A stretch of DNA of 64,000 nucleotides from Hydrogenophaga sp. (GCF_030373225.1 NZ_JAUCZG010000023.1:1-64000), one strand, 5' to 3'. Shown: positions 47,591 to 56,641, counted from the stretch's first letter. Notes: a model not told the origin generated them from the sequence alone. Numbers and translations: made by a program.

Positions 47591-48250
47591 TCAGGCGCCC
47601 GGCCCGTAGGCCGAGGTGAGCTGTATCAGGTGCTGTCGCTGCGACTTCTCGAGGTAGGGCACCAGCAGGTTGAGCACGTGGCAGGCGCCCCGCATCAGGG
47701 CCTGCTGCGCGTTGTCCGGCTCCAGCGCGTGGCGCGGGTCGCGCACGTATTCGAAACTCAGCCAGTAGGTCAGAACCACCACCATGCTGTCGGCGGTCGG
47801 CTCGACCTCGCGCGCATCGATGGTCACCGCGCTGTTGCGGCTCAGGGCCGCGAGCAGGCTGCGGATGGCGCGCGTCTTGTCCTTGAGAACGGTCTGGAAA
47901 TGGGTCTCCAGCATGCGGTTCTTCGACAGCAGGTCGTTCAGGTCGCGGTAGAGAAAACGGTATTCCCAGATGATTTCGAACAGCGAGTGCAGGAAGAACC
48001 AGGCGTCCTCCACATTGCGCACACCCTCGCTGGCGCCGAGCAACTCGCCCAGCGCCTTCTCGTAGCGCTCGAACAGCGAGTTGATCAGCTCGTCCTTGGC
48101 CGGGTAGTGGTAGTAGAGGTTGCCCGGGCTGATGCCCAGCTCGGCCGAGATCAGCGTGGTCGACACGTTGGGCTCGCCGAAGCGGTTGAACAGCTCGAGG
48201 GTGACCTCGAGGATGCGCTCGGCGGTGCGGCGCGGAGCTTTCCTGGCCAT
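47591..48250 (-). CDS. TetR-family transcriptional regulator
   Basis: A 219-residue regulator with the TetR helix-turn-helix at 10-55 (ILEVTLELFNRFGEPNVSTTLISAELGISPGNLYYHY). The C-terminal domain resembles TetR_C domains that bind fatty-acyl or membrane-related ligands, but this is inference. It starts 5 nt after the patatin gene stop, so the pair is likely an operon, and it may regulate that lipase. Confidence 0.93.
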   Translation of the reverse strand: MARKAPRRTAERILEVTLELFNRFGEPNVSTTLISAELGISPGNLYYHYPAKDELINSLFERYEKALGELLGASEGVRNVEDAWFFLHSLFEIIWEYRFLYRDLNDLLSKNRMLETHFQTVLKDKTRAIRSLLAALSRNSAVTIDAREVEPTADSMVVVLTYWLSFEYVRDPRHALEPDNAQQALMRGACHVLNLLVPYLEKSQRQHLIQLTSAYGPGA

Positions 48251-48255
48251 GGCGC

Positions 48256-49512
48256 TCAGCGGCTCACGACCGGCTTGCCCAGCTGGCGCTGCAGGTCGTC
48301 CAGGGTGGTGTGCAGCTGTCGGCCGAACACCGTCTGGGCAGCCACCGATGGTTCGTTCACCAACTTGAGATCGGGGTTGTGCAGCGAGGCCAGGTCCAGG
48401 CTCACGCCATGGCGCGCCAGCTTGGGCGCCAGCTCGGCCTGCCGCTCGCGCAGCATCTGCCGGGTCTGCTGGTAGGCGTGTTCGGCCATCTCGCGGCGCT
48501 GGCGGTAGCTGAAGGTGTTGGCCGTGAACAGCTTGGCATCGTGCTGGTCGGGCTCGATGAGAACGATGTCGCAGCCCGGATACAGGCGCTCGTAGTTCTT
48601 CATTCCCAGCTCGAGGCGCGAGTGGATCATGGAGCGGAAGGTCTGGCTCATCACCGCCGGAAAGCCGCCCTCGACCAGCGAGGGGATGTGCTCGTTGCGC
48701 TCGCCCATGGCATGTGCGCGAAACGGCACCAGCGGGTTCAGGCACAGCAGCAACTCCGCGCCATCGTCCAGCGCCACGGTGGCGTGCAAGGTCTTCTTGA
48801 GCGCGCCGTCGACATAGTGCTGACCGTCGATCTCCACCGGTGGAAACAGGCCCGGCAATGCCGCGCTGGCCTGGATCGCACGCGAGATCGGCACATGGTC
48901 CCAGCCGGTCTTGCCGAACGGCGCGGCTTCGCCGGTGTCGAGCTGGGTGGCCACCAGCGTCAGGCGGGCGCGCAGCTGACGGAAGTCGTTGCTGCGACCC
49001 GGCTGGCTGAACAGCCGCTCGATCTGGTGGTGGATGCCCTCGTTGTCGAGCACACCGGTGGGCAGCGCCGCCCCGAGGCGCTCGAACGCGTTGGTGAAGG
49101 CCTTGCCCTGCACGCCCCAGGCCCACAGCGCGCTGCCCAGCAGGCCGGGCAGGCGTCGCAACCGGCCGCCGAATTCGGCCCAGGCGGGCTTGAGCAGCCA
49201 GGCCGGGTCGAAGTTGTCGGTGCCGTTGCGGTCTTCGATGAAGGCTTCGCACAGCGCGCGCGGGCTGATGCCGTTGGCCAACCCGGCCGCGATGAAGCCA
49301 CCGGCGGACACCCCGACGTAGTGATCGCAATGGTTGAGGTCCAGACCCTTGAGGCTGTCGGCCAGGGCGCACAACGCACCGATTTCGTAGATTGCGCCGA
49401 GCGGCCCGCCTCCGGCCAGCGCCAAGGCGATGCGGGGCCGCTTCCCCTTGTTTGCGCGGCTGCCCGCGGTCCGTGGAAACGGTGCGGGGGTAATGTTGCG
49501 CGGGCTCTTCAT
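48256..49512 (-). CDS. patatin-like phospholipase
   Basis: A 418-residue patatin-fold lipid hydrolase. The oxyanion hole GGGPLG is at 34-39, the nucleophile elbow GVSAGG with Ser69 at 67-72, and the Asp of the catalytic dyad in YVDGALKK near residue 215. The start MKSPRNITP at 49512 is favoured over an upstream ATG at 49575. Such enzymes release fatty acids from phospholipids or triacylglycerols. The first 25 residues are basic, without a clear signal peptide. Confidence 0.9.
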   Translation of the reverse strand: MKSPRNITPAPFPRTAGSRANKGKRPRIALALAGGGPLGAIYEIGALCALADSLKGLDLNHCDHYVGVSAGGFIAAGLANGISPRALCEAFIEDRNGTDNFDPAWLLKPAWAEFGGRLRRLPGLLGSALWAWGVQGKAFTNAFERLGAALPTGVLDNEGIHHQIERLFSQPGRSNDFRQLRARLTLVATQLDTGEAAPFGKTGWDHVPISRAIQASAALPGLFPPVEIDGQHYVDGALKKTLHATVALDDGAELLLCLNPLVPFRAHAMGERNEHIPSLVEGGFPAVMSQTFRSMIHSRLELGMKNYERLYPGCDIVLIEPDQHDAKLFTANTFSYRQRREMAEHAYQQTRQMLRERQAELAPKLARHGVSLDLASLHNPDLKLVNEPSVAAQTVFGRQLHTTLDDLQRQLGKPVVSR

Positions 49513-49575
49513 GCGTTCGAGTGTAGACCGCAGGTGTGGCCCGGCATGCTGCGTTGCAGCATGTGAAGCAGACAC

Positions 49576-49598
49576 AAAAAAGGGGCTCGATGGCCCCT
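49576..49598 (-). terminator. rho-independent terminator after the phasin gene
   Basis: On the minus strand AGGGGC-CATCGA-GCCCCT followed by six T residues. It lies 33 nt downstream of the phasin stop. Confidence 0.85.
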
Positions 49599-49630
49599 GC
49601 TTTGCGAGATGCCCTCAGGCCTCACGGTGT

Positions 49631-50200
49631 TCAGGCCGCGGCGGCCTTGCGGGTGGACTTGCGGGCTGGGGTCTTGGCCGGCGCGGTCTTGACGGCGGCT
49701 TTCGCGGGGGCGGCTTTGACAGCCGCCTTCCCGGCCGGCGCTGCCTTGCGGGCAGCGCTCCTGGCGGGAGCCTTGCCGCCGAGTTGCTGCACATGCTGGT
49801 TGAGCGCATCGATGCGCTTGATCAGCGCATCCACGTCGCGCGCCGACGGCACGCCCAGTTTGTTCAGCGCCTTGGCCACGCGCTCTTCGAAGATCGACTC
49901 CAGCTTGTCCCACTGGCCCGATGCCTTGGAAGAAATGTCGGTGGCCATGTTGCTGACCTTGTTGGTGGCCTCCGAGATGCGCTCTTCGGCCACGGCCTGC
50001 GTCTTGCGCTGGATCGACAGGCCTTCCTTGACCAACGTGTCGAAGGCCTTGCCGCCCTCTTCCTGTGCCTTGGAGAATGCCCCAAGACCGGCCAGCCAGA
50101 TCTGCTGGGCAGAATCCTTGATCGCACCGGACAGCGGGGAGTTGAAAGCCTGGGCCGATGTCTTCTTGTCGCCGCTGCTCTTCTGGATCTTCTTGACCAT
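49631..50200 (-). CDS. phasin family protein with Lys/Ala-rich C-terminus
   Basis: A 189-residue polyhydroxyalkanoate granule-associated protein of the PhaI/PhaF type. The phasin part (about 20-120) includes SAQQIWLAGLGAFSKAQEEGGKAFDTLVKEGL. The last 55 residues are Ala, Lys and Pro rich (AAVKAAPAKAAVKTAPAKTPARKSTRKAAAA in parts), like the DNA-binding tail of PhaF and PhaM. It starts with AGGAG 6 nt before the ATG. It implies storage of polyhydroxyalkanoate, linking granules to the nucleoid; phaC is not in the window. Confidence 0.88.
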   Translation of the reverse strand: MVKKIQKSSGDKKTSAQAFNSPLSGAIKDSAQQIWLAGLGAFSKAQEEGGKAFDTLVKEGLSIQRKTQAVAEERISEATNKVSNMATDISSKASGQWDKLESIFEERVAKALNKLGVPSARDVDALIKRIDALNQHVQQLGGKAPARSAARKAAPAGKAAVKAAPAKAAVKTAPAKTPARKSTRKAAAA

Positions 50201-50407
50201 GGAATGCTCCTGTGGATTGAAATGGATGGACAGGCTGCGAGCCCGAGTGCACCCACTGTAAGGGGAGGCCGCGGGCTCTGTGTAGGGGCGCAAGACTAAT
50301 GCCGGCGCGGCGTACGCGGGTTTTTGCGGAATGGAGCGACCTGCTTCGTGGACAAGAATGCAAGGCACTTCACATCGCTTCCACCCCATCTGATCCAGGA
50401 GAACTCC

Positions 50408-52393
50408 ATGCATTACTTCGTCACCGGTGCCACCGGCTTCATCGGCAAGCGGCTGGTGGGCAAGCTGCTCCAGCGCAAGGGTGCGGTGGTGCACTTCCTC
50501 ATCCGCAAGGAGAGCGAGGGCAAGGTGGCCGGGCTGCGCGAGCACTGGGGGGTGACGGCGGCGCGTGCCGTGCCGGTGTTCGGTGACCTCACCAGCAAGA
50601 AGCTGGGCGTCTCGGTCGACGAGACGAAAGCGCTCAAGGGCCAGATCGATCATTTCTACCACCTCGCGGCGGTGTACGACCTCGAAGCCGATGCCGAGAG
50701 CCAGATCGCGGTCAACGTGGACGGCACGCGCAACACGGTGGAGTTTGCCAAGGCCATCGGGGCCGGTCACTTTCACCATGTGTCATCGATCGCCGCCGCC
50801 GGCCTGTACGAAGGCGTGTTCCGCGAAGACATGTTCGACGAGGCCGAGGGTCTGGACCACCCCTACTTCATGACCAAGCACGAGAGCGAGAAGATCGTCC
50901 GCCAGGAATGCAAGGTGCCGTGGAGCGTGTACCGGCCGGCGGCCGTGGTGGGCGACAGCCAGACCGGCGAAATGGACAAGATCGACGGGCCCTATTACTT
51001 CTTCAAGCTGATCCAGCGCCTGCGCCAGATCCTGCCGCCGTGGATGCCCAGCGTGGGCCTCGAAGGCGGGCGCATCAACATCGTGCCGGTGGACTTCGTG
51101 GTGGCTGCGCTGGACCACATCAGCCACCTCAAGCGCAGCAGCGGTGCGTGTTTCCACCTGGTCGACCCCATGGGCTACCGCGTCGGCGACGTGCTCGACA
51201 TCCTGAGCAAGGCCGCACATGCGCCGAAGATGAACCTGTTCATCAACGCGGCGCTGATGGGCTTCATTCCCAAGAGCGTGAAGAAGGGACTGATGGCGCT
51301 GGCGCCGGTGCGGCGGGTCTACAAGGCCATCATGCACGACCTCGGCCTGCCCGAGGAGATGATGACCTTCGTCAACTACCCCACGCGCTTCGACTGCCGC
51401 GAGACGCTGGCCGCCCTCAAGGGCAGCGGCATCGCCTGCCCCAACTTCAAGGACTACGCCTGGCGCCTGTGGGATTACTGGGAGCGCCACCTCGACCCCG
51501 ACCTGCACATCGACCGCAGCCTCAAGGGCACGGTGGCGGGCAAGGTGGTGCTGGTCACCGGCGGCAGCTCGGGCATCGGTCTGGCTGCAGCGCACAAGTT
51601 CGCCGAAGCCGGCGCCACCACCATCATCTGCGGACGCGACCAGGACAAGCTCGACGAAGCCTGCAAGGAAGCGACAGACAAGGGTTACACCTTCATCGCC
51701 TACCCGGCCGACATCGCCGACATGGCGGACGCCGACCGCTTCGTGCAGGTGCTGATCGCCAACCACGGCGGCGTGGATTTCCTGATCAACAACGCCGGCC
51801 GCTCGATCCGCCGCGCCATCGAGGGCAGCTACGACCGCTTCCACGACTTCGAACGCACCATGCAGCTCAATTACTTCGGTTGCCTGCGCGTGACCATGGG
51901 CCTGCTGCCCGGCATGGTGGCCAGGCGCAAGGGGCATGTGGTCAACATCAGCTCCATCGGCGTGCTCACCAACGCGCCGCGCTTCAGCGCCTACGTGGCC
52001 AGCAAGGCCGCACTGGACGCCTGGACGCGCTGCGCGAGCAGCGAGTTTGCCGACCAGGGCATCAGCTTCACCACCATCAACATGCCGCTGGTGCGCACAC
52101 CCATGATCGCGCCGACGCAGATCTACAAGAACGTGCCCACGCTCTCACCCGAAGAAGCCGCCGACATGATCGCGCAGGCCTGCATCTTCAAACCGGTGCG
52201 CATCGCCACCCGCCTGGGCATCACCGGCCAGATGCTGCACGCCATGGTGCCGCGCGTGGCACAGATCGTGATGAACACCAGCTTCCGCATGTTCCCCGAT
52301 TCGTCGGCGGCCAAGGGCGACAAGGGAGCCAAGTCGCAGTTGTCGGCCGAGGCGGTGGCGATGCAGCAGATGATGCGGGGCATTCACTTCTGA
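50408..52393 (+). CDS. alcohol-forming fatty acyl-CoA reductase (two SDR domains)
   Basis: A 661-residue fusion. The N-terminal domain (1-375) is an extended short-chain reductase with VTGATGFIG at 5-13 and YFMTKHESEK near 153-162; the C-terminal domain (from 380) is a classical SDR with VTGGSSGIG near 383-391 and YVASKAALD near 528-536. From memory the domain order, length and blocks such as HHVSSIAAAGL, RPAAVVGDSQTGEMDKIDGPYYFF and NYFGCLRVTMGLLP match the Marinobacter acyl-CoA reductase that reduces acyl-CoA to fatty alcohol for wax esters. AGGAG is 6 nt upstream. It is divergent from the phasin gene across 207 bp. Confidence 0.82.
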   Translation: MHYFVTGATGFIGKRLVGKLLQRKGAVVHFLIRKESEGKVAGLREHWGVTAARAVPVFGDLTSKKLGVSVDETKALKGQIDHFYHLAAVYDLEADAESQIAVNVDGTRNTVEFAKAIGAGHFHHVSSIAAAGLYEGVFREDMFDEAEGLDHPYFMTKHESEKIVRQECKVPWSVYRPAAVVGDSQTGEMDKIDGPYYFFKLIQRLRQILPPWMPSVGLEGGRINIVPVDFVVAALDHISHLKRSSGACFHLVDPMGYRVGDVLDILSKAAHAPKMNLFINAALMGFIPKSVKKGLMALAPVRRVYKAIMHDLGLPEEMMTFVNYPTRFDCRETLAALKGSGIACPNFKDYAWRLWDYWERHLDPDLHIDRSLKGTVAGKVVLVTGGSSGIGLAAAHKFAEAGATTIICGRDQDKLDEACKEATDKGYTFIAYPADIADMADADRFVQVLIANHGGVDFLINNAGRSIRRAIEGSYDRFHDFERTMQLNYFGCLRVTMGLLPGMVARRKGHVVNISSIGVLTNAPRFSAYVASKAALDAWTRCASSEFADQGISFTTINMPLVRTPMIAPTQIYKNVPTLSPEEAADMIAQACIFKPVRIATRLGITGQMLHAMVPRVAQIVMNTSFRMFPDSSAAKGDKGAKSQLSAEAVAMQQMMRGIHF

Positions 52394-52422
52394 TCTCTTC
52401 TTTTCTTGTGTGCGTTCTTTCG

Positions 52423-52452
52423 TGGCTGGCCGGGTCGAGACCCGGCCAGCCA
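52423..52452. other. 30-bp perfect palindrome between convergent genes
   Basis: Arms of 14 bp (TGGCTGGCCGGGTC and its complement) around GA. It stands between the converging reductase and ABC exporter genes, so it may act as a terminator in both directions, but there is no T run and it could be an RNA-stability hairpin. Confidence 0.7.
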
Positions 52453-52478
52453 CCAGAGCCAACCAGCAACAACAAGAA

Positions 52479-54485
52479 TCAGTCAGTCCCGCTCTGCTGC
52501 AAAGCCCACATGCCCGCATAAATCCCATCCCTGGCCACCAGGTCCGAGTGGTTCCCCCGCTCCACGATCTCCCCATTCACCAACACCAGGATCTCGTGCG
52601 CGTCCACCACCGTGGACAGCCGGTGCGCGATCACCAGCGTGGTCTTGTTGCGGGCGGCCGATTTCAGCTCGGCCTGGATGGCGCGTTCGTTGGCCGAATC
52701 CAGCGCCGAGGTGGCTTCGTCGAAGATCACGATCGGGGGGTTCTTCAGCAGGGTGCGGGCGATCGCCACGCGCTGCTTTTCACCGCCCGAGAGCTTGAGG
52801 CCGCGCTCGCCAACCATGGTGCGGTAGCCCAGCGGGAGTTTGTCGATGAAGCTGTGGATGTGCGCCGCCTGCGCCGCCTGCACCGCCGCCTCGTGCCCGG
52901 CCTCGGGGCGGCCGTAGAGGATGTTGTATTCGATGGTGTCGTTGAACAGCACGGTGTCCTGCGGCACGATGCCGATGGCCTGGCGCACGCTGGATTGCGT
53001 CACCGCCCTGATGTCCTGGCCGTTGATGGTGATGCGACCGAAGTCGGCGCCGGGCCGCCCCAAGCCGGCTTCAGCCCCCTCGGGGGGCAGCGGACCTCGC
53101 GCAGCGGGGGAGCGTGGGGGCGAAGCGGCCCAGCCGTCGGGCCGCCCCAGGGCGGGGCCAGCCCCCTCGGGGGGCAGCGGATCTCGCGCAGCGGGGGAGC
53201 GTGGGGGCTCACCATTCGTCACGTCGTAAAAGCGGTACAGCAACCTGGCCAGCGTGCTCTTGCCCGAGCCCGACGGTCCGACCACCGCCACTGTCTTGCC
53301 GGGTGGAATCTCGAAGCTGACGCCGTGCAGGATCTCGCGCGCCGGCTCGTAGGAGAAACGCACGTTCTCGAACTTCACTGCGGGCGGCCCGGTCAGCGCC
53401 AGTGGCGGGGCGCCGGGTGAATCCGCAATCTCGCGTTCCTTCTCCAGCAGCACGAACATCTTGTCGAGGTCGGTCAGGCTCTGCTTGATCTCGCGGTACA
53501 GCACCCCCAGAAAGCCCAGCGGAATGTAGAGCTGGATCATGAAGGCGTTGACCATCACCAGATCGCCCAGCGTCATTTCGCCGCTCACCACGCCCTGCGT
53601 GGCGCGGTAGAGCATGAGCACCAGTGCCACGGCAATCACCACCTGCTGCCCGGCGTTGAGCAGGGACAGCGTGGTCTGGCTCTTGATGCGGGCGCGGCGC
53701 AGTTTCTCCAGCGCCTCGTCGTAGCGCCGGCCCTCGAACGCTTCGTTGTTGAAGTACTTCACCGTCTCGTAATTCAGCAGCGAGTCGATGGCACGCGTCT
53801 GGCTGGTCGACTCCAGCTCGTTCATCTCGCGGCGGAACTTGGTGCGCCATTCGGTCACCACCACGGTGAAGCTGATGTAGAGCACCAGCGCCACCAGCGT
53901 GATCCACACATAGCCCATGTCGAACTGGGTGCCCAGCAGCGCGAGCACCATGGTCACCTCGATCAGGGTGGGAATGATGCTGTAGAGCGAGTACGAAATG
54001 AGCGACTGGACACCGCGCGTGCCGCGCTCGATGTCGCGCGTCATGCCGCCGGTCTGGCGTTCGAGGTGAAAACGCAGGCTGAGCGCGTGCAGATGACCGA
54101 ACACCTGCAGTGCGATGCTGCGCGTGGCGCCTTCGGTGGCCTTGGCAAACACCAGTTCGCGCAGCTCGGTGAAGATGCTGGTCGACAAACGCAAGCCGCC
54201 GTAGGCCAGCAGCAAGCCCAGCGGCACCACCAGCATGGCCTCCACGCTGCCGGGCTTGATGCTCATGGCGTCGACCAGCTGCTTGAGCAGCAGCGGCACG
54301 CTCACGTTGGCCATCTTGGCAGCCACCATGAAGGCCAGCGCCAGCACCACCCGCACCTTGTATTGCCACAGGTAGGGCAGCAGGCGTTTGAGCGTGGCCC
54401 AGTCGGAGCGCTGTGGTTTGCTGGCCGGCGCGCCGGGGGCGGCGGGCAAGGCAATGGCGGATGGGGAGGGGGTGTCTGGGCGCAT
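52479..54485 (-). CDS. Atm1/HMT-type ABC exporter (fused permease-ATPase) with repeat insertion
   Basis: A 668-residue half-transporter with six membrane segments (about 40-330) and an ATPase domain. Walker A GPSGSGKST is near 402-410, the Q-loop in GIVPQDTVLF, the signature LSGGEKQR near 568 and Walker B IVIFDEATSA. The transmembrane part (FHLERQTGGMTRDIERGTRG, NYETVKYFNNEAFE) is typical of the Atm1/ABCB7 group that exports glutathione-linked metal or sulfur compounds. Between DVTN and GRITING, where the strand joining Walker A to the Q-loop is expected, about 58 extra residues are encoded by two tandem palindromic repeats (53051-53211). Start at ATG 54485 leaves 34 nt to the divergent thioesterase. 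Confidence 0.9.
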   Translation of the reverse strand: MRPDTPSPSAIALPAAPGAPASKPQRSDWATLKRLLPYLWQYKVRVVLALAFMVAAKMANVSVPLLLKQLVDAMSIKPGSVEAMLVVPLGLLLAYGGLRLSTSIFTELRELVFAKATEGATRSIALQVFGHLHALSLRFHLERQTGGMTRDIERGTRGVQSLISYSLYSIIPTLIEVTMVLALLGTQFDMGYVWITLVALVLYISFTVVVTEWRTKFRREMNELESTSQTRAIDSLLNYETVKYFNNEAFEGRRYDEALEKLRRARIKSQTTLSLLNAGQQVVIAVALVLMLYRATQGVVSGEMTLGDLVMVNAFMIQLYIPLGFLGVLYREIKQSLTDLDKMFVLLEKEREIADSPGAPPLALTGPPAVKFENVRFSYEPAREILHGVSFEIPPGKTVAVVGPSGSGKSTLARLLYRFYDVTNGEPPRSPAARDPLPPEGAGPALGRPDGWAASPPRSPAARGPLPPEGAEAGLGRPGADFGRITINGQDIRAVTQSSVRQAIGIVPQDTVLFNDTIEYNILYGRPEAGHEAAVQAAQAAHIHSFIDKLPLGYRTMVGERGLKLSGGEKQRVAIARTLLKNPPIVIFDEATSALDSANERAIQAELKSAARNKTTLVIAHRLSTVVDAHEILVLVNGEIVERGNHSDLVARDGIYAGMWALQQSGTD
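53051..53211. repeat. two tandem type A palindromic repeats inside the ABC exporter gene
   Basis: Units start at 53051 and 53138, a period of 87 bp (29 codons). Both have GGGCCGCCCC, a CCCCCTCGGGGGGCAGCGG core and GCGCAGCGGGGGAGCGTGG. The insertion is in frame and contains no stop on the gene strand. Confidence 0.95.
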
Positions 54486-54519
54486 GCGTGAGAATCGTGA
54501 GCAACTGGAGATTGTGACC

Positions 54520-54960
54520 ATGACAAGCAAAACAAGCCCGAACCCCGAAACCACCCTGCCGCACGACAGGGAACTGGTGCTCAAGGTCATTCCGATGCCG
54601 GCCGACTGCAATGCCAATGGCGACATCTTCGGTGGCTGGGTCATGGCCCAGGTCGACCTGGCCGGTGCCGTGCTGCCGGCGCGCTATGTGCGCGGGCGCA
54701 TGGCCACGGTGGCGGTCAACCAGTTCATCTTCAAGCAGCCGGTGCGCGTGGGCGACATCCTGAGCTTCTTCGCCCACGTCACGCGCGTGGGCAACACCTC
54801 GATCACGGTGCAGGTGGAGGTGTTCGCCGAGCGCTTTTCGGCCCAGGGCCAGTATGTGAAGGTGACCGAAGCCAGCCTGACCTACGTGGCGATCGACATG
54901 GAAGGCCGGCCTCGCCCGATCCCGAAGGACAACCTGGACCTGCCGCGCACAGGCCGCTGA
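54520..54960 (+). CDS. acyl-CoA thioesterase YciA-like
   Basis: A 146-residue hot-dog thioesterase. The catalytic block DCNANGDIFGGWVMAQVDLAG with the N-G-D-I-F-G-G core and the hot-dog helix match YciA/acyl-CoA hydrolases, which release free fatty acid from acyl-CoA. The ATG at 54520 has GGAG 9 nt upstream. It shares a 34-bp divergent region with the ABC exporter. Confidence 0.9.
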   Translation: MTSKTSPNPETTLPHDRELVLKVIPMPADCNANGDIFGGWVMAQVDLAGAVLPARYVRGRMATVAVNQFIFKQPVRVGDILSFFAHVTRVGNTSITVQVEVFAERFSAQGQYVKVTEASLTYVAIDMEGRPRPIPKDNLDLPRTGR

Positions 54961-54974
54961 GGCCGCTGGGCCGC

Positions 54975-55715
54975 TCAGGCGGGCCAGCGCGAACGCCAGG
55001 CCCGGTAGATGCCATCGGCCATGGCTTCGCTGCCACCCAGGTGCTGCCGTGTGGCGGCCTGCATCGATGCCGGGTCCTGCACGCTGTCCCGGTGCAGCAA
55101 CACATGCACCGGGTAGGCCGGTCCGGGTTGGTCCATCCATTCATCGATCTTGGCCGGCGTGATCTCGATGTGGAACTGCATGGCCAGGTGCTGGCGCAGG
55201 GCAAACGCCTGGTGCGCGCACGGACCGGACGATGCGAGCAGCTCGGCGCCCGGCGGCAGCGTTGTGAAGCCGTCCTGGTGCCATTGGTACACCGTGGCTT
55301 GTTCGGCCTCGCCCAGCCATTCGCGGGCGGCGGCGCTGCCGGTCCGGCGAATGGGCCACCAGCCCACCTCGGGCTGCGGCAGGCGCTCCACCCGGCCGCC
55401 GAAGGCCCGTGCCATGAGCTGGCCGCCCAGGCAATGGCCGATCACGGGAACGCCCAGCGCGTCGGCCTCGAGGATCAGGGCCTCGGCCTGGCGCAGCGTG
55501 GGGCGGTCGTCGTCGGCGCTCCAGGCGCCACCGAGCACCGCCAGAGCGCGGTAGCCGCGCACCGAAGCCGGGTAGTCTTCGCCGGTTTCGGCGCAGCGCA
55601 GGTGCCAGGCAATGCCCTGGGCACCCAGCCACTGGCCCAGGTATCCGGGGCCGTCTTCCAGCAGGTGTTGCAGCACCAGCACGTCGGCCGGGGCGGAGAA
55701 GTCGTTCGGTGTCAT
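54975..55715 (-). CDS. class I glutamine amidotransferase (GATase1-like)
   Basis: A 246-residue triad-type amidotransferase. The nucleophile is in GHCLGGQLMA and the His-Glu pair in MQFHIEITPAKIDEWM. The acceptor protein is not encoded beside it, and the family includes stand-alone GMP-synthase-like proteins of unknown acceptor. It follows the convergent thioesterase by 14 bp. The 134 bp to the crotonase gene (55716-55849) contain no clear gene; a short frame there (ADEASVRAATEACFEAVFAL) looks protein-like but has no start codon. Confidence 0.85.
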   Translation of the reverse strand: MTPNDFSAPADVLVLQHLLEDGPGYLGQWLGAQGIAWHLRCAETGEDYPASVRGYRALAVLGGAWSADDDRPTLRQAEALILEADALGVPVIGHCLGGQLMARAFGGRVERLPQPEVGWWPIRRTGSAAAREWLGEAEQATVYQWHQDGFTTLPPGAELLASSGPCAHQAFALRQHLAMQFHIEITPAKIDEWMDQPGPAYPVHVLLHRDSVQDPASMQAATRQHLGGSEAMADGIYRAWRSRWPA

Positions 55716-55849
55716 GCCGCCATCATAGGAAGGGGCAACAGAGCTCAGGCGGCTGTCGACAACACCTGCGCGGCACCGGCCGCAGCGCGAACACGGCCTC
55801 GAAGCAGGCCTCGGTGGCGGCGCGCACCGACGCCTCGTCGGCCAGCGGG

Positions 55850-56641
55850 TCAGAACTCGCCGTGTCGCCCCTGCCCGGCGGCAAAACGCGTGGCCCCTTC
55901 GAGCGCATCGGGAATGCGGGCCTTGCCGCGCTGCCATTCCTGTCGCAGCGCTTCGCCCAGCGGCAGGTCCCACTGGGCCAGCGCGCTCTCGCGGTCGGCG
56001 CGCATCGTGGCCTGGGGAAAGGCCGCGAGCTGGCGCGCCAGCGCGATGGCGGCCTCGCGTGCCTGCCCGGTGGGCACCACGCGGTTGGCCAGACCCATCT
56101 GCAGCGCTTCGGTCGCTTCCACCTTGCGCCCGGTGAGGATCAGGTCCATGGCATGGCCCATGCCGATCAGGCGCGGCAGTCGCACCGTGCCGCCGTCGAT
56201 CAGCGGCACGCCGAAACGGCGGCAGTACACGCCGAAGTACGCGTCTGCCTCCATCACGCGCATGTCGCACCACAGCGCGAGCTCCATGCCGCCGGCCACG
56301 GCCGCGCCGCTGACCGCAGCGATCACCGGTTTGCCGAGTTGCAGTCGCGAGGGGCCCATGGGGCCGAGGGCGCGCGGGTCGCCCGCGTCGAAGTCGAGAT
56401 CGAGGCCCCCGGTTTCTCCCCGGGCGGCGAGCTTCGCGCCGTACTGAAGATCCCAACCTGCGCAGAAGTGGCCATGCGCGCCGTGGAACACGGCCACCCG
56501 GGCGCTGGCGTCGTCCTCGAACGCCAGAAAGGCCTGGTGCAGGGCGCGCGCGGTCGGGCTGTCCACCGCGTTGCGCACCTCGGGGCGGTCGAGGGTGACG
56601 ATCCAGATGCCGTCTTGCTGTTCGGTGGTGACGGCGCTCAT
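55850..56641 (-). CDS. enoyl-CoA hydratase/isomerase (crotonase) family protein
   Basis: A 263-residue crotonase-fold enzyme acting on a CoA thioester. The oxyanion-hole segments FCAGWDL and AAVSGAAVAGGMELALWCDMR are typical. The overall length fits the family; the reaction (hydratase, isomerase or lyase) cannot be told. The start overlaps the preceding gene by 4 nt, so it is part of the AtuA-like operon, and its CoA substrate is likely an intermediate of that pathway. Confidence 0.9.
   Translation of the reverse strand: MSAVTTEQQDGIWIVTLDRPEVRNAVDSPTARALHQAFLAFEDDASARVAVFHGAHGHFCAGWDLQYGAKLAARGETGGLDLDFDAGDPRALGPMGPSRLQLGKPVIAAVSGAAVAGGMELALWCDMRVMEADAYFGVYCRRFGVPLIDGGTVRLPRLIGMGHAMDLILTGRKVEATEALQMGLANRVVPTGQAREAAIALARQLAAFPQATMRADRESALAQWDLPLGEALRQEWQRGKARIPDALEGATRFAAGQGRHGEF

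Noticed and set aside
48256-49512. Patatin as effector of an anti-phage CBASS system
   Set aside because: No cyclic-nucleotide synthase or associated genes lie nearby; a TetR regulator is its partner.
55716-55849. Small gene between the amidotransferase and crotonase genes
   Set aside because: A protein-like stretch is present on the minus strand but has no ATG, GTG or TTG start with a ribosome site; possibly a gene remnant.
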